A DNA stretch of 64,000 bases from Flavobacterium microcysteis (GCF_006385255.1 NZ_VFJE01000056.1:434001-498000), one strand, 5' to 3'; positions 1 to 8,315 are shown, counted from the first letter of the stretch. Notes: generated from the letters alone by a model not told the origin. Numbers and translations are program-made.

Positions 1-1308
1 ACTTGGAAATTTAGTGCGAAATATGTACGTGATTTCGGAATCTCGACTTCAAGAAAATTTATTTATGATGCGATGGCTGTAAAACTTTCGGACAAGTCAG
101 TAATGGCTATTTCATTATACCCGCCAGAAGCCAATCCGCTATGGGGAGAATATTCGACAAAAACCGTTGCCCATACATTAAAAAGTTATTCTTCACATAC
201 ATTCGACTATCCTTATCCAAAAGCGATTTCAATTTCTGCTGAGGACCAAGGGATGGAATATCCTATGATTTGCTGGAATTATGGGCGTCCGGATGAAAAG
301 GGATTTGTAAGCGAAAGGCTTAAATATGGTATGCAAAGCGTAATTATTCATGAAGTAGGACATAATTTTTTTCCAATGATTGTCAATTCTGATGAGCGCC
401 AATGGACTTGGATGGATGAAGGACTAAATACGTTCCTTCAATACTTAGCGGAGCAGGAATTAAGCCCAAATTATCCTTCTCAAAGAGGACCGGCTGCAAA
501 AATAGTTCCGTATATGAGCGGACCACAAGATTTTTTAGAACCAATCATGTCAAATTCTGAAGGAATTCATCAGTTTGGAGCCAATGCGTATAGTAAACCC
601 GCTACAGGATTAAACATATTGCGTGAAACTATCATGGGGAAAGAATTGTTTGACTATGCTTTCAAGACCTATGCAAACCGTTGGAAGTTTAAGCACCCAA
701 CTCCGGAGGATTTTTTCAGAACAATGGAAGATGCTTCGGCAGTTGATTTGGATTGGTTTTGGAGAGGATGGTTTTATTCCACAGACTATGTCGATATTGG
801 AATCCAGGATGTAAAAGAATATTTTGTTTCGGATGAAGCACCAAAAGAAACCAAAGATGTCAACATAAGAAAGGGCCGTTTTAATAAAGAAGATGGGCCG
901 TTTGTCTATATGGTTTTGGCAGATTCTAATAAAAACAACACAAAACCTTTTGAGGTTAGTAGTATAAAAGTACTGTCTGATTTTATTCAGGAAAAATATA
1001 CCCCAGAAGAAAGAAGCAAGCTCAAATCTCCAAAATATTTTTATGAAGTTACTTTTGATAAACCGGGAGGAATGCTTATGCCGATTTTAGTGCAGTTGAC
1101 ATTTGATGATGGTACTACAGAAGATTATAATTTCCCGGTACAAATATGGAGAAAGGGCAATCAGGTCGTATCCCGTGTTTTTGCAACTGATAAAAAAGTA
1201 ACGAAAATAAAACTCGACCCAAAATTACAGACTGCCGATATCGATTTAGGAAATAATTCATGGCCTAGAGAGAAGGTGAAATCTAAATTTGACGAATTAG
1301 GAGATTAA
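1..1308 (+). CDS. M1 family zinc metallopeptidase, 3' part (5' end outside window)
   Basis: The frame is open from the first base, so this is the C-terminal ~435 residues of a larger aminopeptidase-like protein; an ATG at 73 is internal. The gluzincin signature is visible: HEVGH (codons at 349-363), then 18 residues, then the third zinc ligand Glu at 418-420 in the motif MDEGLN, which is the M1 spacing. After the catalytic part comes a beta-rich C-terminal region. M1 enzymes remove N-terminal residues from peptides; flavobacterial members of this size are often exported, but the signal peptide would lie outside the window. The family is confident; substrate is unknown. tatA follows 92 bp downstream behind its own promoter. 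Confidence 0.92.
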   Translation, partial: TWKFSAKYVRDFGISTSRKFIYDAMAVKLSDKSVMAISLYPPEANPLWGEYSTKTVAHTLKSYSSHTFDYPYPKAISISAEDQGMEYPMICWNYGRPDEKGFVSERLKYGMQSVIIHEVGHNFFPMIVNSDERQWTWMDEGLNTFLQYLAEQELSPNYPSQRGPAAKIVPYMSGPQDFLEPIMSNSEGIHQFGANAYSKPATGLNILRETIMGKELFDYAFKTYANRWKFKHPTPEDFFRTMEDASAVDLDWFWRGWFYSTDYVDIGIQDVKEYFVSDEAPKETKDVNIRKGRFNKEDGPFVYMVLADSNKNNTKPFEVSSIKVLSDFIQEKYTPEERSKLKSPKYFYEVTFDKPGGMLMPILVQLTFDDGTTEDYNFPVQIWRKGNQVVSRVFATDKKVTKIKLDPKLQTADIDLGNNSWPREKVKSKFDELGD

Positions 1309-1372
1309 GTTAAAATCATATTAAAAAAGAGTAGTAAAATAATAAAGCTGAAACGGCGGTACATTTTTACTG

Positions 1373-1380
1373 TATCTTTG
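1373..1380 (+). promoter_or_regulatory. -7 box TATCTTTG for tatA
   Basis: TATCTTTG is a perfect match to the Bacteroidota -7 consensus TAnnTTTG. It ends 20 bases before the tatA ATG at 1401, giving a leader of about 15 bases. Confidence 0.6.
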
Positions 1381-1400
1381 TAAGATTAAAATACAATATT

Positions 1401-1772
1401 ATGTTTGGTATCGGAGGATCGGAATTAGTATTCATCATATTTATTGCCATTATGCTTTTTGGCGCAGATAAAATTCCTGAAGTAGCAAGAACACTTGGAA
1501 AAGGAATGCAGCAGCTTAAGAATGCTACTGATGATATTAAAACCGAAATTCATAAAACAGCTTCAGAAAACGGTTTAGACACACAATCGCTTACAGGTGG
1601 ATTCTCTGAAGAAATCAATAAAGTAAAAGAAAACTTCAACAAGATTGTAGAAAATTCAACCGATAATAGTTTTGGGTTGGATAAGATAACGCAAGATGTC
1701 AATTCGGAAATCACTAAAGTAAAAGAAGATATCGAAACGATGCAAGGTCCAATAAAAAGACAAGATAAATAA
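1401..1772 (+). CDS. tatA: Sec-independent translocase subunit TatA/TatB-like
   Basis: A 123-residue protein with one N-terminal membrane helix (about residues 5-21), the FG hinge (LFGADKIPE), an amphipathic helix (VARTLGKGMQQLK) and a long charged tail, the standard TatA/B architecture. It forms the twin-arginine pore that exports folded proteins. The tail is longer than in E. coli TatA, closer to TatB, and Bacteroidota members are hard to assign to A or B by eye. It overlaps the next gene by one base (TAATG), so the two are probably co-transcribed. No tatC is present in the window. Confidence 0.88.
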   Translation: MFGIGGSELVFIIFIAIMLFGADKIPEVARTLGKGMQQLKNATDDIKTEIHKTASENGLDTQSLTGGFSEEINKVKENFNKIVENSTDNSFGLDKITQDVNSEITKVKEDIETMQGPIKRQDK

Positions 1773-2377
1773 TGGAGACGTTATTGGAACTTGACAGAAG
1801 CCTGTTTATTTACCTGAATAGCCTCGGATCTGAATCCTTCGATGGCTTTTGGCTGTTTATCACAAAACAGGTAAATTGGATTCCGATTTTTGCAATCATA
1901 TTATATCTGGTTTTTAAAAATCTTGGATGGAAACATGCCTTGATGATAATCGTGGTTATGGCTTTGCTAATTACATTGACTGACCAAACCACAAATCTTT
2001 TCAAAAATGGCTTCCAAAGGCTACGTCCTGGAAGCGACCCTGATCTTGCTGGCCTGATTCGTGCCGTACAAACAAGAAAATCCTTTAGCTTTATTTCAGG
2101 CCATGCGTCTAACTCAATGGCTGCCGCTTTTTTCTTGTACAAAGTCTTAAAGCCTTATCTGAAATATATGGGATTCATCTTCCTGTGGCCACTGATTTTT
2201 GCTTACAGCAGGATTTATCTCGGACTACATTATCCAGGGGATATTCTTTGCGGATATATCTGGGGAATATTGATGGCAATGTTGATGTTGAAACTCTATG
2301 CTTATCTAAGAGATAAGTATTTCCCTCAAAAAGAATATGTCGACAATCCGACTAATGATGAACCGATACGGAATTAG
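1772..2377 (+). CDS. PAP2-family membrane phosphatase
   Basis: A 201-residue protein with about five membrane helices and the three-part PAP2 phosphatase motif: K78...R85-P86, S109-G110-H111 (SGH), and S146-R147 followed by H153 and D157 (SRIYLGLHYPGD). His111 and His153 are the predicted catalytic histidines. Members dephosphorylate lipid pyrophosphates such as undecaprenyl pyrophosphate, or lipid A and phosphatidate; the substrate cannot be decided here. The start overlaps the tatA stop codon, and the gene ends one base from the convergent methyltransferase gene. Confidence 0.88.
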   Translation: METLLELDRSLFIYLNSLGSESFDGFWLFITKQVNWIPIFAIILYLVFKNLGWKHALMIIVVMALLITLTDQTTNLFKNGFQRLRPGSDPDLAGLIRAVQTRKSFSFISGHASNSMAAAFFLYKVLKPYLKYMGFIFLWPLIFAYSRIYLGLHYPGDILCGYIWGILMAMLMLKLYAYLRDKYFPQKEYVDNPTNDEPIRN

Positions 2378-2378
2378 G

Positions 2379-3020
2379 TTATAAAACCCGACTTACTGTT
2401 AATCCGTCTCGGATTGGAAGCAGTACCGTCTCGATTCTAGGATCGTCTTTCAATTTTTTATTATATTCTAAAAGTACATTGGTACTTAAATCTTTCGGAT
2501 TTGGTTCCTCCAATACCTTACCGCTCCATAGTACATTATCAGAAAGAATAATGCCTCCTTTATTCATAATTGGCATTATTAAATCGAAATAATTAAGATA
2601 ATTGTCCTTGTCTGCATCGATAAAAACCAGGTCATACTTCTTTCCTAGGTTGGGTATGATTTCCAAGGCATCACCCATATGTTGCGTGATTTGGTCTTTC
2701 CAAGGCGAAAGGTCAAAATACTTTTTTTGTATACTGAACAATTCCTCGTTAATATCAATCGTATCTATAGAGCCATTTTCTTTCATTCCTTCTGCAAGGC
2801 ACAAAGTAGCATAACCCGTATACGTTCCAATCTCAAGAATGTTTTCCGGACGCACAAGCTTAGAAATCATACTAAGGACTCTTCCTTGAAAATGCCCACT
2901 AAGCATTCTCGGTTGCATAATTTTTTGGAAAGTCTCTCTATGAAGGGCTGCTAAAAGAGCCGGCTCGTTTTCAGAATGCTTTTCGACATAAAGTTCCAGC
3001 TCGGGAGAAATAAAATGCAT
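2379..3020 (-). CDS. O-methyltransferase, class I SAM-dependent (catechol OMT-like family)
   Basis: A 213-residue Rossmann methyltransferase. The SAM-binding glycine motif EIGTYTGYA is at residues 63-71, and IDADKDNY at 134-141 carries the acidic metal-binding residues of the small-molecule O-methyltransferase family (PF01596 type). It probably methylates a catechol-like hydroxyl with Mg2+, but the natural substrate is unknown. It is divergent from rlmN, with each gene having its own -7 box in the 78-bp gap, and converges on the PAP2 gene. Confidence 0.87.
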   Translation of the reverse strand: MHFISPELELYVEKHSENEPALLAALHRETFQKIMQPRMLSGHFQGRVLSMISKLVRPENILEIGTYTGYATLCLAEGMKENGSIDTIDINEELFSIQKKYFDLSPWKDQITQHMGDALEIIPNLGKKYDLVFIDADKDNYLNYFDLIMPIMNKGGIILSDNVLWSGKVLEEPNPKDLSTNVLLEYNKKLKDDPRIETVLLPIRDGLTVSRVL

Positions 3021-3036
3021 GGTAAAAAAGTTTTTG

Positions 3037-3044
3037 CAAAATTA
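3037..3044 (-). promoter_or_regulatory. -7 box TAATTTTG for the O-methyltransferase gene
   Basis: On the minus strand this reads TAATTTTG (TAnnTTTG), 16 bases before the ATG at 3020. Confidence 0.5.
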
Positions 3045-3086
3045 TAAAATATTAACACTCATTAGGTACATCTCGCTTTGAATATA

Positions 3087-3094
3087 TAACTTTG
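3087..3094 (+). promoter_or_regulatory. -7 box TAACTTTG abutting the rlmN start
   Basis: TAACTTTG matches TAnnTTTG and ends only four bases before the rlmN ATG at 3099. Transcription would be expected to begin at or within a few bases of the start codon, giving a leaderless or nearly leaderless mRNA. Confidence 0.55.
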
Positions 3095-3098
3095 CGCC

Positions 3099-4142
3099 AT
3101 GCAAATCGAGAAGAAAGACATCAGGGCATTATCAAAAGACCAATTAAGAGAATTTTTTGTTTCAAATGGAGACAAAGCTTTTCGTGGAAATCAGGTCTAT
3201 GAATGGCTTTGGAATAAAGGGGCGCATAACTTTGAGGACATGACAAATGTCGCCAAATCAACACGCCAAATGCTGGAAGAAAATTTTGTGATTAACCATA
3301 TTAGGGTCGATCAGATGCAGAAAAGCGAAGACGGAACTGTAAAAAATGCTGTTCGTCTTCACGATGGGTTGGTGGTAGAATCGGTATTGATTCCTACAGA
3401 AACCAGAACAACAGCTTGCGTTTCTTCTCAAGTGGGCTGTAGTCTCGATTGCAATTTTTGTGCTACCGCCAGGCTAAAAAGAATGCGAAATCTGAATCCG
3501 GATGAAATTTACGACCAGGTAATCGCTATCGATAACGAAAGCCGACTGTATCACAACCGCCCGTTATCAAATATTGTTTTTATGGGAATGGGCGAACCGT
3601 TGATGAACTATAACAATGTCATGAAGGCAATAGACAAGATTATTTCGCCTGAAGGACTTGGAATGTCGCCAAAAAGAATTACAGTATCTACCTCAGGAGT
3701 TCCTAAAATGATAAAAAAACTAGCCGACGATGAAGTAAAATTCAGGCTGGCAGTTTCCTTGCATTCCGCAATTGATGAAATCCGTTCCCAAATCATGCCT
3801 TTTAGTAAAAGTTTTCCGCTGGCTGATTTGCGTGAAGCTTTAGAGTATTGGTATAGCCATACAAAGAGTAGGGTTACCTATGAATATGTAGTTTGGAAAG
3901 GAATCAATGACAATAAAGCTTCTGTTGATGCTTTGGTGAAATTCTGTAAATATGTTCCATGCAAAGTCAATCTGATTGAATACAACCCGATTGATGATGG
4001 GGAATTCCAGCAAGCCTCTGAAGAATCGATAAACGAATACATAAAAGCTTTAGAGAGAAACGATATCGTCGTAAAAGTACGCCGAAGCAGAGGAAAAGAT
4101 ATTGATGCCGCCTGCGGACAGTTAGCTAATAAAGAAGCATAA
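3099..4142 (+). CDS. rlmN: 23S rRNA (A2503-C2)/tRNA (A37-C2) methyltransferase RlmN
   Basis: A 347-residue radical-SAM enzyme that methylates C2 of adenosine 2503 in 23S rRNA, and A37 in some tRNAs. The iron-sulfur cluster motif CxxxCxxC is at C114, C118 and C121. The two extra catalytic cysteines of RlmN are also there: C107, seven residues before the cluster as in the E. coli enzyme, and C339 in the C-terminal AACGQL motif, which carries the methyl group. Length and motifs are complete. The gene has its own promoter directly at the start codon and a strong palindromic terminator just after the stop. Confidence 0.96.
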   Translation: MQIEKKDIRALSKDQLREFFVSNGDKAFRGNQVYEWLWNKGAHNFEDMTNVAKSTRQMLEENFVINHIRVDQMQKSEDGTVKNAVRLHDGLVVESVLIPTETRTTACVSSQVGCSLDCNFCATARLKRMRNLNPDEIYDQVIAIDNESRLYHNRPLSNIVFMGMGEPLMNYNNVMKAIDKIISPEGLGMSPKRITVSTSGVPKMIKKLADDEVKFRLAVSLHSAIDEIRSQIMPFSKSFPLADLREALEYWYSHTKSRVTYEYVVWKGINDNKASVDALVKFCKYVPCKVNLIEYNPIDDGEFQQASEESINEYIKALERNDIVVKVRRSRGKDIDAACGQLANKEA

Positions 4143-4164
4143 TAAAGAATCGAAGAATATTATC

Positions 4165-4197
4165 AACGCTGCCAGGGTTCCAAACCCTGGCAGCGTT
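4165..4197. repeat. 33-bp palindrome, copy 1 (terminator of rlmN)
   Basis: Two 15-base arms (AACGCTGCCAGGGTT and its exact complement) surround a CCA loop. It is followed by TGTTTTTACTTTTT, so in the plus direction it makes a good Rho-independent terminator 22 bases after rlmN. An identical 33-base copy lies at 4519-4551, and the GC-rich arms stand out against AT-rich surroundings. It looks like a REP-type dispersed element. Confidence 0.85.
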
Positions 4198-4202
4198 TGT
4201 TT

Positions 4203-4397
4203 TTACTTTTTAGACCATCTCCTGCGTGACAATACAACAATAGTAAAAACTATTGATATAACCAGAAGAATATACTGAAGGTTTAATAACGAGTCATCAG
4301 TGTCAGAAATTTGAATAATCAACACCGTATAAAGAAAGCCGTGAGATATTATTTTACTACTATCTTTTTTACTGATATCTTTTATTTTCTTAAACAT
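4203..4397 (-). CDS. small hypothetical membrane protein between two palindromes
   Basis: A 64-codon ORF giving a basic N-terminus, a hydrophobic stretch at about residues 37-57 and a cationic end (SRRRWSKK), so a single-pass membrane protein if it is expressed. I recognise no family. A minus-strand TAnnTTTG match (TAAATTTG, 4482-4489) lies about 85 bases upstream. The ORF sits exactly between two identical 33-bp palindromes, so it could be the cargo of a small inserted cassette. A chance ORF in AT-rich DNA is the alternative. Confidence 0.4.
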   Translation of the reverse strand: MFKKIKDISKKDSSKIISHGFLYTVLIIQISDTDDSLLNLQYILLVISIVFTIVVLSRRRWSKK

Positions 4398-4518
4398 GGC
4401 AGATAAATTAATTAAAGCTTTTATGTTGGATTAAAATAATTTGGCTAGAGTTATAAATGTAATCATTGTTTTGAAACAAAACAAATTTATAACAAAAATA
4501 AAATAATTATAACAAACT

Positions 4519-4551
4519 AACGCTGCCAGGGTTCCAAACCCTGGCAGCGTT
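4519..4551. repeat. 33-bp palindrome, copy 2
   Basis: Base-for-base identical to the palindrome at 4165-4197, in the same orientation as judged by the asymmetric CCA loop. It lies about 50 bases upstream of the polyprenyl synthase promoter and has no T-run on its plus side, so it is less convincing as a terminator than copy 1. Confidence 0.85.
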
Positions 4552-4601
4552 GTCGTCATTTATAACCTCACAACATCTCTTGTACTTTACCACTTAAATA
4601 G

Positions 4602-4609
4602 TATATTTG
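4602..4609 (+). promoter_or_regulatory. -7 box TATATTTG abutting the polyprenyl synthase start
   Basis: TATATTTG is a perfect TAnnTTTG match, ending six bases before the ATG at 4616. The transcription start should fall at or next to the start codon. The in-frame TTG at 4607-4609 is part of this box and is therefore not a credible start. Confidence 0.55.
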
Positions 4610-4615
4610 TCCTCA

Positions 4616-5596
4616 ATGAAAATCACTGAGCAAATAAAACAGCCGATTCTTGCCGAAATGGAACTTTTTGAAAAAAAGTTTCATGAAGCAATGTCTTCAA
4701 AAGTTGCTTTGCTCAACAGAATAACCTACTACATTGTAAACCGTAAGGGAAAACAAATGCGACCTATGTTTGTTTTCTTGACTGCTAAGATGGTTTCTGG
4801 CTCTACAGTAAACGAAAGAACCTATCGAGGTGCTTCTGTAATCGAATTAATCCACACTGCTACTTTAGTACACGATGATGTTGTTGATGACAGCAACAGG
4901 CGCCGGGGATTTTTCTCAATCAATGCTTTATGGAAGAATAAGATTGCGGTGCTGGTTGGAGACTACTTATTATCCAAAGGTTTACTGCTTTCTATTGATA
5001 ATGGTGACTTTGATTTGCTAAAAATAATTTCTGTGGCTGTAAGAGAAATGAGCGAAGGAGAATTGCTTCAGATTGAAAAGGCCAGAAGGTTAGATATTAC
5101 GGAAGATGTTTATTACGAAATCATACGCCAGAAAACAGCAACCTTAATTGCTGCTTGTTGTTCGCTAGGGGCGTGTTCAGTAGCACCTGATGATAGCGAA
5201 ATTATTGAAAGAATGCGCAAATTCGGTGAGCTGATTGGAATGGCATTTCAGATAAAAGACGATTTGTTTGATTATACGGATGATGCTATCGGAAAACCAA
5301 CCGGAATCGACATCAAGGAACAAAAAATGACCTTGCCGCTGATTTACGTGTTGAATCACTGCACACCAAAAGAAAAAAACTGGCTTATTAATTCTATTAA
5401 AAATCACAATAAAGATAAAAAGCGGGTAAAAGAAGTCATTGCTTTTGTGAAAAACAATAACGGCTTGACCTATGCAGAAGAAAAAATGATGGAATTCCAG
5501 AAAGAAGCTCTGCAATTAATCCAGGATTTTCCAAGTTCTTCCTATAAAGATGCGCTTACTTTGATGGTAAATTATGTTATAGAAAGAAAAAAATAG
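4616..5596 (+). CDS. trans-polyprenyl diphosphate synthase (octaprenyl/heptaprenyl type)
   Basis: A 326-residue all-helical prenyltransferase that extends allylic diphosphates with isopentenyl diphosphate to make the side chain of menaquinone. Both aspartate-rich motifs are present: the first, HDDVVDD, has Asp at 87-88 and 91-92; the second, KDDLFD, has Asp at 215, 216 and 219. The GKQMRP motif near residue 45-50 binds diphosphate. I chose ATG 4616, because an in-frame TTG at 4607 lies inside the promoter. Chain length cannot be read with certainty. It stands alone, with no menaquinone genes nearby. Confidence 0.9.
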   Translation: MKITEQIKQPILAEMELFEKKFHEAMSSKVALLNRITYYIVNRKGKQMRPMFVFLTAKMVSGSTVNERTYRGASVIELIHTATLVHDDVVDDSNRRRGFFSINALWKNKIAVLVGDYLLSKGLLLSIDNGDFDLLKIISVAVREMSEGELLQIEKARRLDITEDVYYEIIRQKTATLIAACCSLGACSVAPDDSEIIERMRKFGELIGMAFQIKDDLFDYTDDAIGKPTGIDIKEQKMTLPLIYVLNHCTPKEKNWLINSIKNHNKDKKRVKEVIAFVKNNNGLTYAEEKMMEFQKEALQLIQDFPSSSYKDALTLMVNYVIERKK

Positions 5597-5633
5597 CTTT
5601 TCATAATTTGCTGATACTGATTATTTTATTGTT

Positions 5634-5664
5634 CATGCAACCTTTTTAAATACAATATCGTCTA
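5634..5664 (+). promoter_or_regulatory. predicted ECF-sigma promoter of the protease-PDZ gene
   Basis: CATGCAACC at 5634-5642 and CGTCTA at 5659-5664 are separated by 16 bases. The same two blocks with the same spacing occur at 6942-6972 in front of the ECF sigma gene, and a T-run follows AACC in both. AAC at -35 and CGTC at -10 are typical of ECF sigma recognition. No TAnnTTTG box is seen here. Confidence 0.7.
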
Positions 5665-5692
5665 GATAGTAGAACCTAAAAAACTGTCAGTT

Positions 5693-6877
5693 ATGCGATT
5701 ACTGTATTTCTCCCTACTTTTTACCACAATGTTTGTCCATGCTCAGAAGCCTAAAGAAGTGCTGAACTGGATTAATACGGCCCAATCAGAGAATAAGAAC
5801 TTTTACTTTGAAATTCCTTTCATCTATCGGAATGATGAAATTGTCATTCAGGTTCGCATAGGGAATCAGACATACGATTATATTTTTGATACTGGAGGCT
5901 ATAATAATATTACGGATGCCATCCAGGAAAAAAACAATTTTCCAATACTGACTAAGCAGACAGTAGGAAGCAGTAATAAAATCAAAAAGGAAATCAATAT
6001 TGTAAAACTCGACAGTCTGCATATTGGTCAACTTTCTTTTCATGATCTTGCTGCCTTGCAAATGAATTTTGATGAATCTCCTACTATCAAATGCACGATT
6101 GACGGAGGATTAATTGGTGCAAGTATTATCAAGAATTATGTATGGCAGATTGATTACCCAAGAAAAAAAATAATAGTTACTGACCAGATTGGCAAAATAA
6201 CAAATCTGCAAAAAGCGATAAAAGTTCCGGTTACTTTCAATAATAGGCTGATGCCTTATATAGATGCCAAGATAAACGGCAAGAAAGAAAAAATGATGTT
6301 TGACTTGGGGAGCACTACCTTGTTTAGTATTACAGAGAAATCGGCCAAAAAACACGACACAGAAAACGCACATGAAATTATAGGTGGCGGAACCGAAGGA
6401 GGTAACGGTACCATCAAAGAATCAATTTATGTATTAAACTCTGGGAAGGTCGAAATTAAAAATCTTTACTATTCCAATAAGCCGGTGTACTATACTTCAA
6501 CAAATAATGAATCACTGATTGGCAATCCTATTGTAAAAGACTATATCGTTACCTTGAATTTTAAAGATGATGAAATGTACTTCCTTCCCATTGAAACAGC
6601 AGATGAAGGCTGGATGAACTATGGGTTTACTTTGAAATATGACAACGGAAAAACCAAAATAGCCACATTACTAAAAGGTTCTACAGCTGAAAAAGCAGGC
6701 CTTAGCGTAGAGGGTATAATTGAAGAAATAAACGGTAAAAAAATAGACTGCCTGGATTTTTGCGAATGTAAAAAAAGCTATAGCATTCTTTTAGAAGGCA
6801 AAAATGAAATTGTCTTACAATTAAATAAGGATGGTAAAACACAACAGATAAGACTAGCGAAGCAAAAAATATTTTAA
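5693..6877 (+). CDS. exported retropepsin-like aspartic protease with C-terminal PDZ domain
   Basis: A 394-residue protein with a signal peptide (residues 1-18, ending VHAQ). Two pepsin/retropepsin-like half domains are suggested by DTGG at 66-69 and DLGS at 203-206, each in the hydrophobic context usual for the catalytic aspartates. A PDZ domain follows at about 310-390 (AGLSVEGIIEEINGKKID). The second half has Leu-Gly where active enzymes usually have Thr-Gly, so activity is not certain. It should act in the periplasm or at the cell surface. It shares a near-identical promoter with the adjacent ECF sigma operon, so it is probably a stress-induced quality-control or signalling protease. Confidence 0.83.
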   Translation: MRLLYFSLLFTTMFVHAQKPKEVLNWINTAQSENKNFYFEIPFIYRNDEIVIQVRIGNQTYDYIFDTGGYNNITDAIQEKNNFPILTKQTVGSSNKIKKEINIVKLDSLHIGQLSFHDLAALQMNFDESPTIKCTIDGGLIGASIIKNYVWQIDYPRKKIIVTDQIGKITNLQKAIKVPVTFNNRLMPYIDAKINGKKEKMMFDLGSTTLFSITEKSAKKHDTENAHEIIGGGTEGGNGTIKESIYVLNSGKVEIKNLYYSNKPVYYTSTNNESLIGNPIVKDYIVTLNFKDDEMYFLPIETADEGWMNYGFTLKYDNGKTKIATLLKGSTAEKAGLSVEGIIEEINGKKIDCLDFCECKKSYSILLEGKNEIVLQLNKDGKTQQIRLAKQKIF

Positions 6878-6941
6878 TTTAGCTCTTGTTTTATAAGGAG
6901 TTGCTGCTTTTTTAAATATTTAATTAAAAATTTTTACTATC

Positions 6942-6972
6942 CATGCAACCTTTTTTAAACGAATGTCGTCTA
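6942..6972 (+). promoter_or_regulatory. predicted autoregulatory ECF-sigma promoter
   Basis: CATGCAACC at 6942-6950, 16 bases, then CGTCTA at 6967-6972. It matches the promoter at 5634-5664 in both blocks, in spacing, and in a TAGAAC word about 11-12 bases further downstream. The leader to the sigma gene ATG is about 50 bases. Confidence 0.7.
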
Positions 6973-7028
6973 TGCTAATAGAACACTGATTGCAAAGTTT
7001 AAATATCAAAAAGCCCTAAGAATAATAA

Positions 7029-7589
7029 ATGAAAGTTATCGCTTTACATCAAGAGGAAAAAGACATAATCGGCCAGGCTGTAGCAAACAACAGGCATGCT
7101 CAGCAGAAGATTTATGCCGGTCATGCTCCTAAAATGTTAAGCGTATGCAGACAGTATATAAAAGACCTGCACCAAGCAGAAGATGTAATGATTACGGCTT
7201 TTATGAAAGTTTTTGCCAATCTGAAAAATTTTGAACACAAAGGAAGCTTTGAAGGATGGATCAGAAGAATTATGATTAATGAATGTATTTCTTTTTTAAG
7301 AGTTCAGAAAAAAGTAAAATATATAGAAGACGAAACCTATTTCGAAGAAACGTATAATAATACAGACAGTCAATTTAATGTCGAAGATATCCAGTTTTTG
7401 ATAGACAGTCTGCCGGACGGTTATAGAATGGTTTTTAACCTTTATGCTATTGAGGGATTCAAGCATCAGGAAATTGCGAAAATGCTGGGGATTAATGAAG
7501 GGACATCCAAATCGCAATTATCACATGCAAGAAAAATGTTGCAGGAACAAATTAACAAACTAAAGAATTTTCAAAATGGAACCGAATAA
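7029..7589 (+). CDS. ECF-type RNA polymerase sigma factor
   Basis: A 186-residue sigma-70 family protein of group 4. Region 2 spans about residues 25-95 (ending GWIRRIMINECISFLR) and region 4 about residues 120-175, with the HTH in HQEIAKMLGINEGTSKSQL. It lacks regions 1 and 3. Such factors respond to envelope or extracellular stress and are held by a membrane anti-sigma protein. The last codons overlap the start of the next gene by 14 bases, so the two are translationally coupled. A predicted ECF promoter lies upstream, implying positive autoregulation. Confidence 0.93.
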   Translation: MKVIALHQEEKDIIGQAVANNRHAQQKIYAGHAPKMLSVCRQYIKDLHQAEDVMITAFMKVFANLKNFEHKGSFEGWIRRIMINECISFLRVQKKVKYIEDETYFEETYNNTDSQFNVEDIQFLIDSLPDGYRMVFNLYAIEGFKHQEIAKMLGINEGTSKSQLSHARKMLQEQINKLKNFQNGTE

Positions 7590-8286
7590 ATTAGAACAGG
7601 ATTTCAAGAAAAAGCTTAATGAAAGGACTATTCAGCCTTCTGAAATGTCATGGGACAGGCTGGATGCTATGCTTTCGGTAGCAGAAAAGAAGAGTAAACC
7701 AAAAAAACGCACATGGCTGTATATTGCTGCCAGTTTTTTGGGATTCTTGCTGGTCGGGACGATTTTCTTCAGACAGCCAGAAGTAGAAATTCAAACAGCT
7801 AAAGAAAAAGGAGTTGTTGTTCAGGAAAAAACAGCAGAAAAACAAGAAGAGACAATAACCGCAGAAGAATATAATACCCAATCATCAAATCAAATCACAA
7901 CAGCTGCTACAGGGGCCATCGCTTCAAGAATACCTGAACAAAAGAAGATCCAAAGAATAAAATCTTCTGTTGTTTCGCAAGGAGATAAAACTTCGCAGGT
8001 TACATCTGAAAAGACTGAAGCGATAGCTACTGTTGAGCAAAACGAAACGGTTAAAGCAAACAGGTATATCGAATCAGAGAAGCTTTTGGCTGAAGCCGAA
8101 AACAAAATCCAATCACAAACAGTGAAGAAGTATGTGGCAAAATCGACTGTAAAGGTAGATTCCAGAGGCCTTCTTTCTACTGTTGAAGGAGAAATGAGCG
8201 AAAGTTTTAGAGATAAAGTAATCAAGTCAATTGGCAGAAATTACGAATCTGTAAAAACATCTCTTGCAAACAGAAACAACGAATAA
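7576..8286 (+). CDS. membrane anti-sigma-like protein
   Basis: A 236-residue protein with a cytosolic N-terminus of about 45 residues (containing SEMSWDRLDAMLSV), one membrane helix at about 46-65 and a low-complexity, Glu/Gln/Thr/Lys-rich extracytoplasmic region. This is the architecture expected of a Bacteroidota anti-sigma factor, and the 14-base overlap with the ECF sigma gene supports that role. I see no zinc-binding ZAS motif. The periplasmic part has no recognisable domain. The assignment rests mainly on context and topology. Confidence 0.75.
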   Translation: MEPNKLEQDFKKKLNERTIQPSEMSWDRLDAMLSVAEKKSKPKKRTWLYIAASFLGFLLVGTIFFRQPEVEIQTAKEKGVVVQEKTAEKQEETITAEEYNTQSSNQITTAATGAIASRIPEQKKIQRIKSSVVSQGDKTSQVTSEKTEAIATVEQNETVKANRYIESEKLLAEAENKIQSQTVKKYVAKSTVKVDSRGLLSTVEGEMSESFRDKVIKSIGRNYESVKTSLANRNNE

Positions 8287-8315
8287 ACCCGACTTAATTT
8301 TTAAAACAAAACAGC

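Noticed and set aside
4607..4615. TTG as start of the polyprenyl synthase
   Set aside because: It is part of the TATATTTG promoter box; ATG 4616 begins the conserved protein.
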